Counted from the stretch's first letter, positions 7,498 to 16,171 are shown. The stretch is DNA of 23,945 bases from an uncultured Balneolaceae bacterium (GCA_937982515.1 CALJMB010000237.1:1-23945), one strand, 5' to 3'. The notes: generated from the sequence alone by a model not told the origin. Made by a program: numbers and translations.

Positions 7498-8268
7498 ATG
7501 AATACAAAAAGTAAAATTGCATTAATAACCGGTGGAAGCCGTGGACTGGGCCGGGATATGGCTATCAATCTTGCCAAAAAAGGATTGGACGTTATCCTTA
7601 CTTACAAAACCAATAAAGCAGAAGCCAAGAAGGTTGTTTCTGAAATTGCAACAACCGGCCAAAAGACAACAGCGCTCCAGCTGGATATATCCGATCATGA
7701 AAACTATGAGCCCTTTTATACTCAAAAACTAATACCCGTATTAAAAGAAAAGTTCGATACCCAGACGTTCGACTTTCTGATCAATAATGCGGGGACGGGG
7801 CTGTTTGCTCCTTTTACCTCCTCCACACCGATAGCTGACGTTGATGAATTAATCAATGTGCATTTCAAGGCGGGTTATTTCTTCACGCAACAGGCGCTTG
7901 CTCATTTGAATAATGGAGGCGGCATTGTCAATGTATCGTCAGGATTAACCCGGATCATTAATCCGGGCAGTTCTGCTTATGCCAGTATGAAAGGCGCCCT
8001 GGAGGTTCTCACCAAATATCAGGCAAAAGAGTTGGGAGATCGCAACATCAGAGTGAATATTGTGGCACCCGGTGCTATCGAGACCGACTTTAACGGTGGG
8101 ATGGTCCGGGACAATAAAGAACTGAATGATCACATCGCCTCAATCACCGCTTTAGGACGGGTCGGGCTGCCTACTGACATTGGTCCCGTCGTGGCCTTCC
8201 TCTGCACAGACGAAGCCTATTGGATTAACGGACAACGTATTGAGGTATCGGGCGGACAGGCGATATAG
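7498..8268 (+). CDS. Short-chain dehydrogenase/reductase (SDR), FabG-like
   Basis: The 256-residue classical SDR has the nucleotide-binding TGGSRGLG (about 11-18), the structural NNAG (about 95-98), the catalytic Ser in VNVSSGL (about 140-146) and the YASMK catalytic Tyr/Lys pair (about 160-164), followed by RVNIVAPGAIETDF and a C-terminal INGQRIEVSGGQAI. The glycine pattern and lack of an acidic residue right after strand 2 do not settle NAD versus NADP. It is a soluble oxidoreductase on an alcohol or ketone; the substrate is unknown. An AGAGG ribosome site precedes the ATG. It stands alone behind a strong operator palindrome, which suggests inducible expression, for example in detoxification. 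Confidence 0.93.
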   Translation: MNTKSKIALITGGSRGLGRDMAINLAKKGLDVILTYKTNKAEAKKVVSEIATTGQKTTALQLDISDHENYEPFYTQKLIPVLKEKFDTQTFDFLINNAGTGLFAPFTSSTPIADVDELINVHFKAGYFFTQQALAHLNNGGGIVNVSSGLTRIINPGSSAYASMKGALEVLTKYQAKELGDRNIRVNIVAPGAIETDFNGGMVRDNKELNDHIASITALGRVGLPTDIGPVVAFLCTDEAYWINGQRIEVSGGQAI

Positions 8269-8420
8269 CTAAGGCATGTCCATGCTCAATGGCCACGCAA
8301 GGGGGACGCAGATACGGCGGATGGGGTTGCCCGATTCTATCCCGGCTCATCCCGGTGGCTGTTCCCATAGCCTGGACATAGGAGAGCTCTGTCTGCCCTG
8401 CCTGTAATTTATAAAAGGAA

Positions 8421-8565
8421 CGTTGCGGGCTGATAACCTATGGAGCCGTTATCGCGCGAATACGGATTGCCTGCCGTTATCGGAGTGGAGCAGGCCACCA
8501 GGCTGATCAGAGACGGACATAGAATCCGTGTGATCGAAACGGATGGCTATGTGGAGATCCTGTAA
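8421..8565 (+). pseudogene. C-terminal remnant of a PEP-utilising enzyme (PEP synthase/PPDK mobile domain)
   Basis: Read from 8427, codons give GLITYGAVIAR; after a one-base shift near 8457 the frame continues as EYGLPAVIGVEQATRLIRDG and ends VIETDGYVEIL before TAA at 8563-8565. Together they match the swivelling phosphohistidine domain of PEP synthases and related enzymes, whose core is G-L-(S/T)-H-x-A-(I/V)-(I/V)-A-R-E-Y-G-(I/L)-P-A. The catalytic His codon position now reads TAT (Tyr). A 41-codon open frame from ATG 8440 covers the second part only. No upstream domains were recognised in 8269-8420. The combination of missing domains, frameshift and lost His marks it as decayed. The rest of the 8269-8655 gap holds nothing further that I recognise. 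Confidence 0.75.
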
Positions 8566-8633
8566 CAGAGAAGGTATCGGTTCGTGATTCCATCTGTTTA
8601 TTGCAAGTAGGCGAGACGATAGGATATAGCCGG

Positions 8634-8655
8634 GGAATCCTGCAAAGCAGATTCC
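8634..8655 (-). terminator. Hairpin directly after the acyl-CoA synthetase stop
   Basis: GGAAT(C)CTGC (8634-8643) pairs with GCAGATTCC (8647-8655) through one bulged base, with an AAA loop. It abuts the stop codon of the minus-strand gene at 8656. There is no T-run after it on the minus strand, so it may be an RNA 3'-end stabiliser rather than an intrinsic terminator. Confidence 0.35.
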
Positions 8656-10539
8656 TTAGACAGCTGCCTTATCAAATATATCATTGATCAGGTGGCCAAA
8701 CCTCTCTTCCACCACGCGGCGTTTGACTTTGAGCGTGGGGGTAAGCTCTCCGGTCTCTACGGAAAACTCTTGAGCCATCAGTCTGAAATCCCTGATCTTT
8801 TCGTGCGAGGCCAGTTCTTTGGAATAGTGTCTTATCTCATTTTTATAAATACGCTGTACCTCCTCATGCCGAATCAGCTGCTCCGTTGAACCGTAGGTGA
8901 TGTTCCGCTCTTTGACAAAGGCCTCTAATGATTCAAAATCAGGCACAATAAGTGCCGCCATAAAGGGTTTTCCCTCACCTATCAACACAATCTGATCTAC
9001 CCATTTACTGGTTTTAAACAGATCTTCTATCGGTCCGGGATAGATATTTTTTCCTCCCGCATTGACAATCATGTGCTTGATGCGATCGGTAATTTGCAGG
9101 TTCCCATCCACAAATCGCCCAACATCTCCGGTATGAAGCCAACCATCCTCGTCAATCATTTCTCGGGTGCCGTCTTCGTTTTTCCAATAGCTTTTCATTA
9201 CGTTGGGACCCTTACAGAGAATCTCCCCCTCACCTGAAGTTAAATCGGTCGGATACTCTTCCCCGCTCAGCTCTGCAATAATCTCATTATCTTCCAGCCG
9301 CTGTATACCTACGGTAACACCCGGCAACACTTTGCCTACCGTGCCCATTTTCTCTTCGCCGTAGGTGTTTGCACTGATTATGGGTGAAGTTTCCGTCAAT
9401 CCGTACCCTTCCAAAATATTCAATCCGGCCGACATGAAGAACTGCCCGATTTCTGCCGGAAGGGCCGCCCCGCCCGATACAAAAAAGCGAATATTCCCTC
9501 CCGTACGTTCTTTCAGCTTATTGAACACCAGCTTATCGGCCAGTTTCTTTTGCCAGGTAACCATTCCCCTGGCTCCATTGGAATATCTCTTTCCCGTATC
9601 CAGGGCCCAGCTAAAAATTTTCCGTTTGACGACAGAGCCTTCTTCCACACTTTTGATGATCAGGCTGTACATCTTCTCAAACAGCCGGGGTACACTCATT
9701 ATGATGGTGGGATGTGCCTCGGTCATATTCCTTGCTACGGTATCTACGCTTTCGGCAAAATAAATTTCTCCACCGCCCGCCATAATGGCATAGTAGCCGC
9801 CTGTACGCTCAAAAGAGTGGCAGAGAGGCAGAAAGGACAGAGAACGATCGTTTTCGTCGATGTGGATGAGTTGATGGGCGGCCTTAATATTGCTTACGAT
9901 ATTATGGTGTGTCAGCATTGCCCCTTTGGGCTTGCCGGTAGTACCCGAGGTATAAATCAAAGTAGAAAGGTCTTCAGGCGTGATGCGCTGTGCTCGTTTG
10001 TGGATCTCCTGTTTCAGTGAAGCCAGCAATTGCTCTCCCTCAGCCATTACCCGCCCGAATAGCGTTACATAGGGCGCCTCCAAATAGCTGGCAACTTTGG
10101 GTTCATCGAATGCTACTACCCGGCGCAGGCTTTCACAGCTTTCGTATACCTCAAGGGCTTTTTTCAGCTGAATACCTGTAGAAACAAAGAACAGACTGGC
10201 TTCAGAGTCATTCAGGATATATTCACACTGGACGGATGGAAGTGTAGTGTAAAGAGACACGTTGATTCCGCCAATCAGCTGCAAAGCCAGATCAACAACG
10301 ACCCACTCATAGCGGTTCTCGCTGAGAATGGCCACCCGATCGCCCGGTTCGATTCCATGTTCTATCATGTAAGCAGCCAGGCAGTGTACATCTTTGGTTA
10401 ATTCATCCCATGTGATCGCTTCGTAGCCTTCATCTGGCGCCGGTTTTCGGGCAAAGGCCGTCTTACCGGTTTGATGGTACTTCCCGGAGAGATTCCGGAA
10501 CAATTCAGTTAAAGTCTCGAAAGCTACAGCTACTGGCAT
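8656..10539 (-). CDS. Long-chain fatty-acid--CoA ligase (AMP-binding, COG1022 type)
   Basis: ATP-dependent activation of long-chain fatty acids to acyl-CoA via an acyl-adenylate. With the start at 10539 (MPVAVAFETL) it has 627 residues, the usual size for this group. The P-loop YTSGTTGKPKGA lies near residue 196, then EGYGLTETSP, GWLHTGDVGRF, the KHMIVNAGGKNIYPGPIE hinge region and the C-terminal TPTLKVKRR, which holds the catalytic Lys. All adenylation motifs are intact. The open frame continues to an ATG at 10662, but those 41 extra residues (MPPINNKTG onwards) do not resemble the family and lack a ribosome site, so I prefer 10539. It is a single-gene unit, with a hairpin just past its stop. 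Confidence 0.93.
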   Translation of the reverse strand: MPVAVAFETLTELFRNLSGKYHQTGKTAFARKPAPDEGYEAITWDELTKDVHCLAAYMIEHGIEPGDRVAILSENRYEWVVVDLALQLIGGINVSLYTTLPSVQCEYILNDSEASLFFVSTGIQLKKALEVYESCESLRRVVAFDEPKVASYLEAPYVTLFGRVMAEGEQLLASLKQEIHKRAQRITPEDLSTLIYTSGTTGKPKGAMLTHHNIVSNIKAAHQLIHIDENDRSLSFLPLCHSFERTGGYYAIMAGGGEIYFAESVDTVARNMTEAHPTIIMSVPRLFEKMYSLIIKSVEEGSVVKRKIFSWALDTGKRYSNGARGMVTWQKKLADKLVFNKLKERTGGNIRFFVSGGAALPAEIGQFFMSAGLNILEGYGLTETSPIISANTYGEEKMGTVGKVLPGVTVGIQRLEDNEIIAELSGEEYPTDLTSGEGEILCKGPNVMKSYWKNEDGTREMIDEDGWLHTGDVGRFVDGNLQITDRIKHMIVNAGGKNIYPGPIEDLFKTSKWVDQIVLIGEGKPFMAALIVPDFESLEAFVKERNITYGSTEQLIRHEEVQRIYKNEIRHYSKELASHEKIRDFRLMAQEFSVETGELTPTLKVKRRVVEERFGHLINDIFDKAAV

Positions 10540-10826
10540 TATACTGGTATAATTTATTTGTCGTTTGTACTCCGAAGGAAAGATCACTGAAACACCGGCG
10601 AATATAACATTATACAGGTAAATGTTCTGAAATATTCCGGTTTTGTTATTGATTGGTGGCATGGAGTGTGTAGTTTACCGTTGCCCATCAGCGCCGGCCT
10701 TTCCACAGCCAGAGAAAACGGGCAGCCTGCCCATCCTGCGTGAACTCCTATCTGGGCCTGTCTGTGCGAACTTGTGGCCCTGTTATGCAAAAATGACTTC
10801 TGAACTAAAGGTTTTTTATTGGCTCA

Positions 10827-10845
10827 TTCAATTCCTTATATTGAA
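10827..10845 (+). promoter_or_regulatory. Probable Fur-family autoregulatory operator at the fur promoter
   Basis: TTCAAT (10827-10832) and ATTGAA (10840-10845) form a 19-bp interrupted palindrome with a 7-base centre that includes the -10-like TATATT (10837-10842). It lies 18 bases before the fur ATG. The size and AT-richness fit a Fur/PerR box but not the exact E. coli Fur consensus. Apart from this site, nothing was recognised in 10540-10863. Confidence 0.45.
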
Positions 10846-10863
10846 AGAAAAATTTCCCTTTTT

Positions 10864-11361
10864 ATGGCACATCCGGCTAGAGAAGACACCATAGACGTTG
10901 TAAAAGAAATTTTCCGATCGTATCTGAAAGAGCATAATCAACGCCAAACGCCCGAGCGCTTTATGGTACTGGAGGAGATGTATCGTTCTGACGGCCACTT
11001 TGATGCCGATGACATCTTTTTCAATATGAAAGAGAACGGTTCCCGGGTATCCCGGGCAACGGTATACAATACCCTGGATCTTCTGGTAGAGTGCGGACTC
11101 GTTCAGCGACACCAGTTTGGCAAGAATCAGTACTTCTACGAACGTGCATACGCATACCAGCAGCACGACCACATTATTTGTAAAGAGTGCGGCACCGTAA
11201 TGGAATTTTGTGATCCCCGGATCCAGGAAATTAAAACCATGATGGAAGAGATTCATAATTTTAATATTACCGGGCACTCCCTGCATTTCTTTGGCGCGTG
11301 CGGCGATATTGAAAGTTGCAGTCACAGGGCACAGGTCAAGAGCAAAAAGGTAAGGGAATAA
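10864..11361 (+). CDS. fur: Fur-family ferric/peroxide-responsive transcriptional regulator
   Basis: At 165 residues it matches the Fur family. An N-terminal winged helix (about 10-90) includes QRQTPERFMVLEEMY, the metal-site GHFDADDIF and the recognition helix SRATVYNTLDLL. The dimerisation domain has the HDHIICKECG metal/zinc motif (H101, D102, H103, C106, C109) and a second Cys pair, C146 and C152, completing a structural zinc site. Whether it senses Fe(II) (Fur), peroxide (PerR) or zinc cannot be decided by eye; HDHIICKECG and ITGHSLHFFGAC are closest to Fur. An in-frame ATG exists at 10819, but the palindrome and -10-like box lie downstream of it, so 10864 is the likely start. It is transcribed convergently with ftsX. 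Confidence 0.9.
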   Translation: MAHPAREDTIDVVKEIFRSYLKEHNQRQTPERFMVLEEMYRSDGHFDADDIFFNMKENGSRVSRATVYNTLDLLVECGLVQRHQFGKNQYFYERAYAYQQHDHIICKECGTVMEFCDPRIQEIKTMMEEIHNFNITGHSLHFFGACGDIESCSHRAQVKSKKVRE

Positions 11362-11459
11362 TTATCCCTTCATCGCCTTAAAGCACTCTTTCTCATCTCA
11401 GCATTCTGTTCTTTCTGGTAAGTACGAACGAATGCGTATGCTGTGTTTCACCCCTAAAT

Positions 11460-11571
11460 CCCCTAAAGGGGACTTTGGGCCAAATGCCTTTATCTCTATA
11501 AAGACTATTTTTGGGAAATGGTATCTTTTCTACAGTTACCTGGCACAGACCGTACAAGTCCCCTTTAGGGG
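11460..11571. repeat. Intergenic 16-bp inverted-repeat element between fur and ftsX
   Basis: CCCCTAAAGGGGACTT at 11460-11475 and its exact reverse complement at 11556-11571 enclose 80 bases; each arm also contains its own CCCCTAAAGGGG palindrome. The extra CCCCTAAAT at 11451-11459 extends the left arm. Inside, CTTTAT (11488-11493) and ATAAAG (11498-11503) form a small hairpin. This resembles an interspersed element I recall from intergenic gaps of Bacteroidota genomes; that recollection is unverified. A further 8-bp inverted pair, GTTGATTA (11616-11623) and TAATCAAC (11670-11677), lies to the right. No gene was recognised in 11362-11697. Confidence 0.6.
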
Positions 11572-11697
11572 TAACAGGCGCTATGGACAGCCTGAAGCAA
11601 CGCTTGGGATTATATGTTGATTACTTAGGCATGCGTGAACAGAAGAGCCGGTTCTTTCCTGCCGGTTTCTAATCAACCAATTTACCGGTTCCCCCCT

Positions 11698-12582
11698 TCA
11701 TTCCGAAATGGAGGTCTCCCGGATGAATTTATGGGCGGCCCACTGGCTCCCCAAATATCCCATCATAACAGAAAGCAGGATCATAGCTCCACACAAGTAG
11801 TACCAGCGGCCAAAGGGCCACTCCAGTATACCGAATTGAGGTATGTACAAGGGTAGTAAAAAACGAAACAACAGGTAGACCATTAACACAGAACTCACTC
11901 CGGCTATTAATCCCTGAATAACACCCTCCACTATAAACGGACGGCGGATGAACCTGTTTGTTGCCCCTACCAATTTCATAGCTCTGATGAGGTTGCGTTT
12001 TGCATAAATAGTAAGCCGGATGGTATTAAAAACAAGAATAAGAGCTGCCAGCAGGATAAGCGAACCGACCCCTATACCGCCGATAGCTACGGTTTGGAAT
12101 CTAGACTCTATCACTTCCAGCAACTGCCGGTTAAACTTTATTTCGTCCACTCCTGCATAGTCTTCAATTTCCACTATGAGTTCCTGAACCTGCTCAATGG
12201 ATGCTTCCGGAGTTATTTTTAACTTAAAAGAGGCGGGCAGAAAACCAAGGTCGGCCAGTGAAGATCCTTCCGAGCCAAATTCCTTTTGGAAAATCGCGGC
12301 GGCGCTGTCTTTAGATATATAATGAACCTCCTCAATTAACAGTTGTTGCCTGAGCTGCCGTTCAAGGGTACCGATACTCCGGTCGTCCATATCCAGCAGA
12401 AATACTTCTACGTCTATCGAGCTTTTCAGTGACTGTGCCACCTCATAAGCATTGTACGATATCCGCGCCAGTATACCCAATAGCACTACTGCAATGAACA
12501 GCGAGAAGATGGATGTCAATGACGCCAGCCGGGCTCTTCTGAAACCGGCAATGCCTTCCTTAATAACGTAACTTAAGCTCAT
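11698..12582 (-). CDS. ftsX: Cell division protein FtsX (FtsEX permease-like subunit)
   Basis: The 294-residue inner-membrane protein has the FtsX layout. A short cytoplasmic start (MSLSYVIKEGIAGFRRARLA) precedes TM1 (about 22-43). A periplasmic domain of roughly 130 residues includes DVEVFLLDMDD and SKDSAAAIFQKEFG. Three further TM helices follow (about 175-198, 222-245, 262-284), with RLTIYAKRNLIRAMKLVGAT and IRRPFIVEGVIQGLIAG between them. FtsEX couples divisome state to peptidoglycan hydrolase activation. No ftsE is present in the window, and separation of ftsE and ftsX is common in Bacteroidota. It lies 104 bases after the barrel-protein gene on the same strand and may belong to the cinA transcript. 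Confidence 0.92.
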   Translation of the reverse strand: MSLSYVIKEGIAGFRRARLASLTSIFSLFIAVVLLGILARISYNAYEVAQSLKSSIDVEVFLLDMDDRSIGTLERQLRQQLLIEEVHYISKDSAAAIFQKEFGSEGSSLADLGFLPASFKLKITPEASIEQVQELIVEIEDYAGVDEIKFNRQLLEVIESRFQTVAIGGIGVGSLILLAALILVFNTIRLTIYAKRNLIRAMKLVGATNRFIRRPFIVEGVIQGLIAGVSSVLMVYLLFRFLLPLYIPQFGILEWPFGRWYYLCGAMILLSVMMGYLGSQWAAHKFIRETSISE

Positions 12583-12686
12583 AGTGTATTTCTTTTATAA
12601 CCTGTTCTGCGCATACCTTCCTATGCCAACTTTCAGAACGTATGGTGTATTTCTGTGGTGAGAAGACGAATATGCAATACTTTCAG

Positions 12687-14750
12687 CTAATTTCTGAAAA
12701 ATGCACGAAACCCGAAAATAAACCGACGGCGGCCCATGGGATACTGAGCCGTCTCAAAGTAGCCGAGTTGAGAAACATCGTCAAGTATATTTTCCCAGCG
12801 AAGCGTAATCATGATACTTCTAAGCCGGGCGGAGATATCCAGGTCCAACCGGTCGAACGGCGGCAGGTATTGGTCATTACTTGCCGCCTGCCAGTAGTCG
12901 AGCACCGGGTTGTAGTGTCCGGCCTGATAACGGAGCGGAGATATCATTCCCCAAAGTCCCGCTTTTACATACGTTGCACGGCTAAACAGATAGCCTTTAA
13001 CGTAGGCCCCTCCTTTTAGCCATATCCGGCTATTCCCATCCATAGGGAGCGGGGCGGAATGCGGTTGGATGAAACGGCCGTACTGATGATACGAAGCCGA
13101 CCCGGTCAATTCAAAGCGGTTGGAATTGAAATCGAAAAACACACTGGCGGCGGCGGAGTTATAGGGAGCCATATTGGCAAAAGTGCTGTCTCCTTCTATC
13201 ATAATCCCGTCCCTGATATCTTTAAGCTGTCCCTTCACACCCAAAGATACGTTGTCCGACAGATCTAGCGACACGCTCCCCTCTATTTTGTTGATCTTCT
13301 CATGTACCAGGCCGGGATTGCCCCGGTATTCCAGCGACGACCAATACAACTGCTGTGGAGTAGGCATAACCGTTCCCTGAGATATCCCGGCAGAGGCTCT
13401 GAGCAACCAGGCCGGGCGCATGGAGACTCCCGCATACAGGGTGTGGGAGATAAATCCATCACTGCGGTTCCGGATTTCAGCACTGCCGCTAATTTCCAGG
13501 AGCGGCAGCGGGCGTAGCGTCGCAGAAGCCTTGGCAGAGAATACATTCCAGTTCCCGTGTTCAAGGTCAGAGCGGTCCCGTTCACCATTCATGAACAGCT
13601 CGTTGGAGATACTTCCGTCAAGGTACAACGGATTCAGATTAAGCCACTTGTGAGCGTTTATACCTATCGACTGTACCTTGTAAAAAGTTGAATCTACGCT
13701 ATAAGTAAGGTCTCTCTTCCTGGAATTGAAAAATATTCCGGCCCGGAAACTTTCTGGCGAAACATGTGTGGTATCTGCCCCGCGCCGGTAATAGTTTATG
13801 GCTATGTTCGACGCGGATAACTCAGACTCTGCACTGGTCTGCTGCGGATTAGCCATGTAGGGATCAAAAGCGAAACGCGCCAAATCGGTAATGCCGTACC
13901 CGAATGGTTCGTCTATGGTATAGCTATTACTGAGAAGATGAACTTTGATGAGCTGCCTGTGATCCAACAGGTGATATACGCGGGCAAAAATCTGCCTGCC
14001 GCCGACTTCCGAGTTGGAATACTCTCCGCCGTCCCGCCGGTCCCAATAGCTGATCTCTGCGTTGGTCTGCGCGCCGAAGTTCTGGCTGACGAGGAATTCC
14101 AGACTGCGCGTATTAAACTTGCTCTCCCGGTAAATTAACTGAGACAGCGGCTGACTCAGATAGTGCTGTTTCAGAACATACCCGGTAACATGGTTTATTC
14201 CGGTATCGTTTTCATATAAGAAACTAAGCTTATGCAGAGGAATAACATCCCAGTTGACAGTTCCGCTGACGGGATCATTCAGACTGACATCCTCCCAAAA
14301 CAGCTGTTGGTACTGTGGCTCATGAGCGTAATGAAGATAGGCATTTGTCCGTCCTATAGTACCCAGCCGGTATGAAAAAACGCCCGGGTCTCTGTTCTTT
14401 TTGTAGACCCAGTTAGGCCAAACCTGCCAGCGAAGCGTACTGTCTGTACTGGTAATCCGTGCATGCAGCGACATGTTATACTCCCACGGAAATATTTTGA
14501 ATGGCGGTAAATCAGAATCCTCCTCCTCAGTTCCTGCCAGGCTGAATGTATACTGCTCAACCATCCTGAACAGGGTATCTCGGACCAGAACGGTATCCGA
14601 TCCGAGATAGACGGCAGGAGGCCTTACAATGTCAGGAAGAGTGTCTCCGGCCGTTGAATCGGCAACCGGGCCATCTATCTGCCCATAGGCTGCCGGGATC
14701 AGGAATAGGCAAAAACAACATAGATATGTAAGCCGGGCCGGTAGTTTCAA
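12687..14750 (-). CDS. Large outer-membrane beta-barrel protein (putative porin/receptor-like)
   Basis: The 687-residue protein begins with a signal peptide (MKLPARLTYLCCFCLFLIPAAYGQ, cleavage near AYG-Q). A short Pro/Asp-rich stretch follows, then a long series of amphipathic beta strands with turns, ending FGFRAFFRN, typical of a barrel C-terminus. The C-terminal half (GISQGTVMPTPQQLYWSSLE, then RGNPGLVHEKINKIEGSVSLDL) recalls TonB-dependent receptor barrels, but no plug domain or TonB box is visible, so I call it a putative porin. It starts with TTG at 14750-14748, which overlaps the cinA stop as TTGA, implying translational coupling. The substrate is unknown; the link to CinA is not an obvious functional one. 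Confidence 0.8.
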   Translation of the reverse strand: MKLPARLTYLCCFCLFLIPAAYGQIDGPVADSTAGDTLPDIVRPPAVYLGSDTVLVRDTLFRMVEQYTFSLAGTEEEDSDLPPFKIFPWEYNMSLHARITSTDSTLRWQVWPNWVYKKNRDPGVFSYRLGTIGRTNAYLHYAHEPQYQQLFWEDVSLNDPVSGTVNWDVIPLHKLSFLYENDTGINHVTGYVLKQHYLSQPLSQLIYRESKFNTRSLEFLVSQNFGAQTNAEISYWDRRDGGEYSNSEVGGRQIFARVYHLLDHRQLIKVHLLSNSYTIDEPFGYGITDLARFAFDPYMANPQQTSAESELSASNIAINYYRRGADTTHVSPESFRAGIFFNSRKRDLTYSVDSTFYKVQSIGINAHKWLNLNPLYLDGSISNELFMNGERDRSDLEHGNWNVFSAKASATLRPLPLLEISGSAEIRNRSDGFISHTLYAGVSMRPAWLLRASAGISQGTVMPTPQQLYWSSLEYRGNPGLVHEKINKIEGSVSLDLSDNVSLGVKGQLKDIRDGIMIEGDSTFANMAPYNSAAASVFFDFNSNRFELTGSASYHQYGRFIQPHSAPLPMDGNSRIWLKGGAYVKGYLFSRATYVKAGLWGMISPLRYQAGHYNPVLDYWQAASNDQYLPPFDRLDLDISARLRSIMITLRWENILDDVSQLGYFETAQYPMGRRRFIFGFRAFFRN

Positions 14751-16033
14751 GCCGTCTGTGGTTTAAGGCCGTAAGGCATGGTTTCTATACCGAGAATGGT
14801 ACGCCGCACCGTTTCCAGTGCAACAGCCACACTCCGTTCTTTGTTTATGATGCGGTCGTTAGTAAATAGCGTTTTCAGGGCAAAATGGTGGTTATGAGAC
14901 CAGTATCCTATCCATACAGTGCCTACAGGCTTCTCGGCTGTGCCACCGCCAGGGCCTGCAATACCCGTTGTAGAAACGCCTACGTCTGCCCCTAATTGTC
15001 TGGCTACTCCTTCAGCCATCTGCAGAGCCACAGCTTTACTTACCGCTCCGTAAGCAGAGAGATCCTCTTCACGTACCCCGAGCAACCCGGTTTTCACACT
15101 GTTGGCATAGGCAATCACCCCGCCCCTCATGTAGTTGCTGCTGCCCGGTATATTAGTAAGCTGATCAGCAAGCATCCCGCCGGTACAACTTTCGGCCGTG
15201 GCTATGCTCGCCTTCTGTTTCTGCAGCGCGCGGCCCACAGCCTCACTGAGCGTAAACGCTTCTCCCTCACCAATAATATACGTACCGGCTCTCTGGTAAA
15301 TATGGCTGCGTACCGGCTCAATATAATCGATAGCCTCCGCCTGGCTGTTTCCACGGCCGGTTATTCTGATGCGAACCCCCTGAAGGCCCGGCAGATAGGC
15401 AACCGATATCTTTTCACTGAGAAAGTTGTCCAGCTTGCCGATGATCTGGTCGCTCAGCGTACTCTCTCCAATGCCCGCCGTAACAATATACCTCGATACA
15501 AACTGTTCCCTGTCTCCTGGAGCCGCTTTTATTTTGGGCAGTACCTGGTGTTGCATCAGATGCTGCATTTCGAACGGAACGCCCGGAAGTACGGCAAGAT
15601 AACGGTTGTCTTCTTCGAACCACATGCCCGGGGCCGTGCCCTGTTTGTTAAACAGCACCTCACAGTTATCGGGAACTTCAGCCTGCTGGTAATTCGATTC
15701 GGTAAGCGGAATATTTCGCTTTTTGAAAACCGACTTTATAAAATCCAGCGTCGGCTGATGAACAACCAGGCCGGCGCCAAATATTTCCTGCACCGCCTGT
15801 TTGGTCAGGTCGTCATGGGTGGGTCCCAGGCCTCCGGTTGTAATAATCAGGTCGGCCTGATCCATTCCCTGCCGTATAGTATGTTTAATTAAACCGAGAT
15901 CGTCGCTAATGGTATAGGTCTGGGTAACCTCAACCCCGTGCTGCGCCAGAAATCTTCCCAGCCAGCTGGCATTCGTGTTCACGGTATCGCCAAGAAGCAG
16001 TTCGTTACCAATACTTATAATCTGACACTTCAT
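14747..16033 (-). CDS. cinA: CinA-like protein (nicotinamide-nucleotide amidase)
   Basis: From the ATG at 16033 (MKCQIISIGNELLLGDTVNT) the protein has 428 residues, the normal full-length two-domain form. The N-terminal COG1058 domain carries NTNASWLGRFL and TTGGLGPTHDDLTKQAV. The C-terminal domain has SIATAESCTGGMLADQL and STTGIAGPGGGTAEKPVGTV, the nicotinamide mononucleotide deamidase signature. It recycles NMN to nicotinic acid mononucleotide in the pyridine nucleotide cycle, and the N-terminal domain can hydrolyse ADP-ribose. An upstream ATG at 16138 would add 35 residues unlike any CinA start, so 16033 is preferred. It is divergent from pgsA and first in a minus-strand run with the barrel protein and ftsX. 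Confidence 0.93.
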   Translation of the reverse strand: MKCQIISIGNELLLGDTVNTNASWLGRFLAQHGVEVTQTYTISDDLGLIKHTIRQGMDQADLIITTGGLGPTHDDLTKQAVQEIFGAGLVVHQPTLDFIKSVFKKRNIPLTESNYQQAEVPDNCEVLFNKQGTAPGMWFEEDNRYLAVLPGVPFEMQHLMQHQVLPKIKAAPGDREQFVSRYIVTAGIGESTLSDQIIGKLDNFLSEKISVAYLPGLQGVRIRITGRGNSQAEAIDYIEPVRSHIYQRAGTYIIGEGEAFTLSEAVGRALQKQKASIATAESCTGGMLADQLTNIPGSSNYMRGGVIAYANSVKTGLLGVREEDLSAYGAVSKAVALQMAEGVARQLGADVGVSTTGIAGPGGGTAEKPVGTVWIGYWSHNHHFALKTLFTNDRIINKERSVAVALETVRRTILGIETMPYGLKPQTA

Positions 16034-16159
16034 CTTATAATTATAAATGTTATGGATATTGGAGTGTCCTGAGTTGACAGGAAAATAATCAATCTTTATA
16101 CCCTTTTCGAAACCGATTGTTGAAGGGTTGAAAAACATTTTATTCTCTCTAACTATTAC

Positions 16160-16167
16160 TATCTTTG
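16160..16167 (+). promoter_or_regulatory. -7 box of a possible leaderless pgsA promoter
   Basis: TATCTTTG is an exact TAnnTTTG match and ends only 4 bases before the GTG start at 16172. If it is used, the transcript would begin at or next to the start codon. No TTG lies at standard -33 spacing (the nearest is 16128-16130), so support is partial. Confidence 0.4.
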
Positions 16168-16171
16168 AATT

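Noticed and set aside
10540..10662. Longer N-terminus of the acyl-CoA synthetase from ATG 10662
   Set aside because: The extra 41 residues do not fit the family and no ribosome site precedes that ATG.
14996..15892. 298-codon open frame on the plus strand opposite cinA
   Set aside because: It lies wholly antisense to the well-supported cinA gene and its translation shows no recognisable motif.
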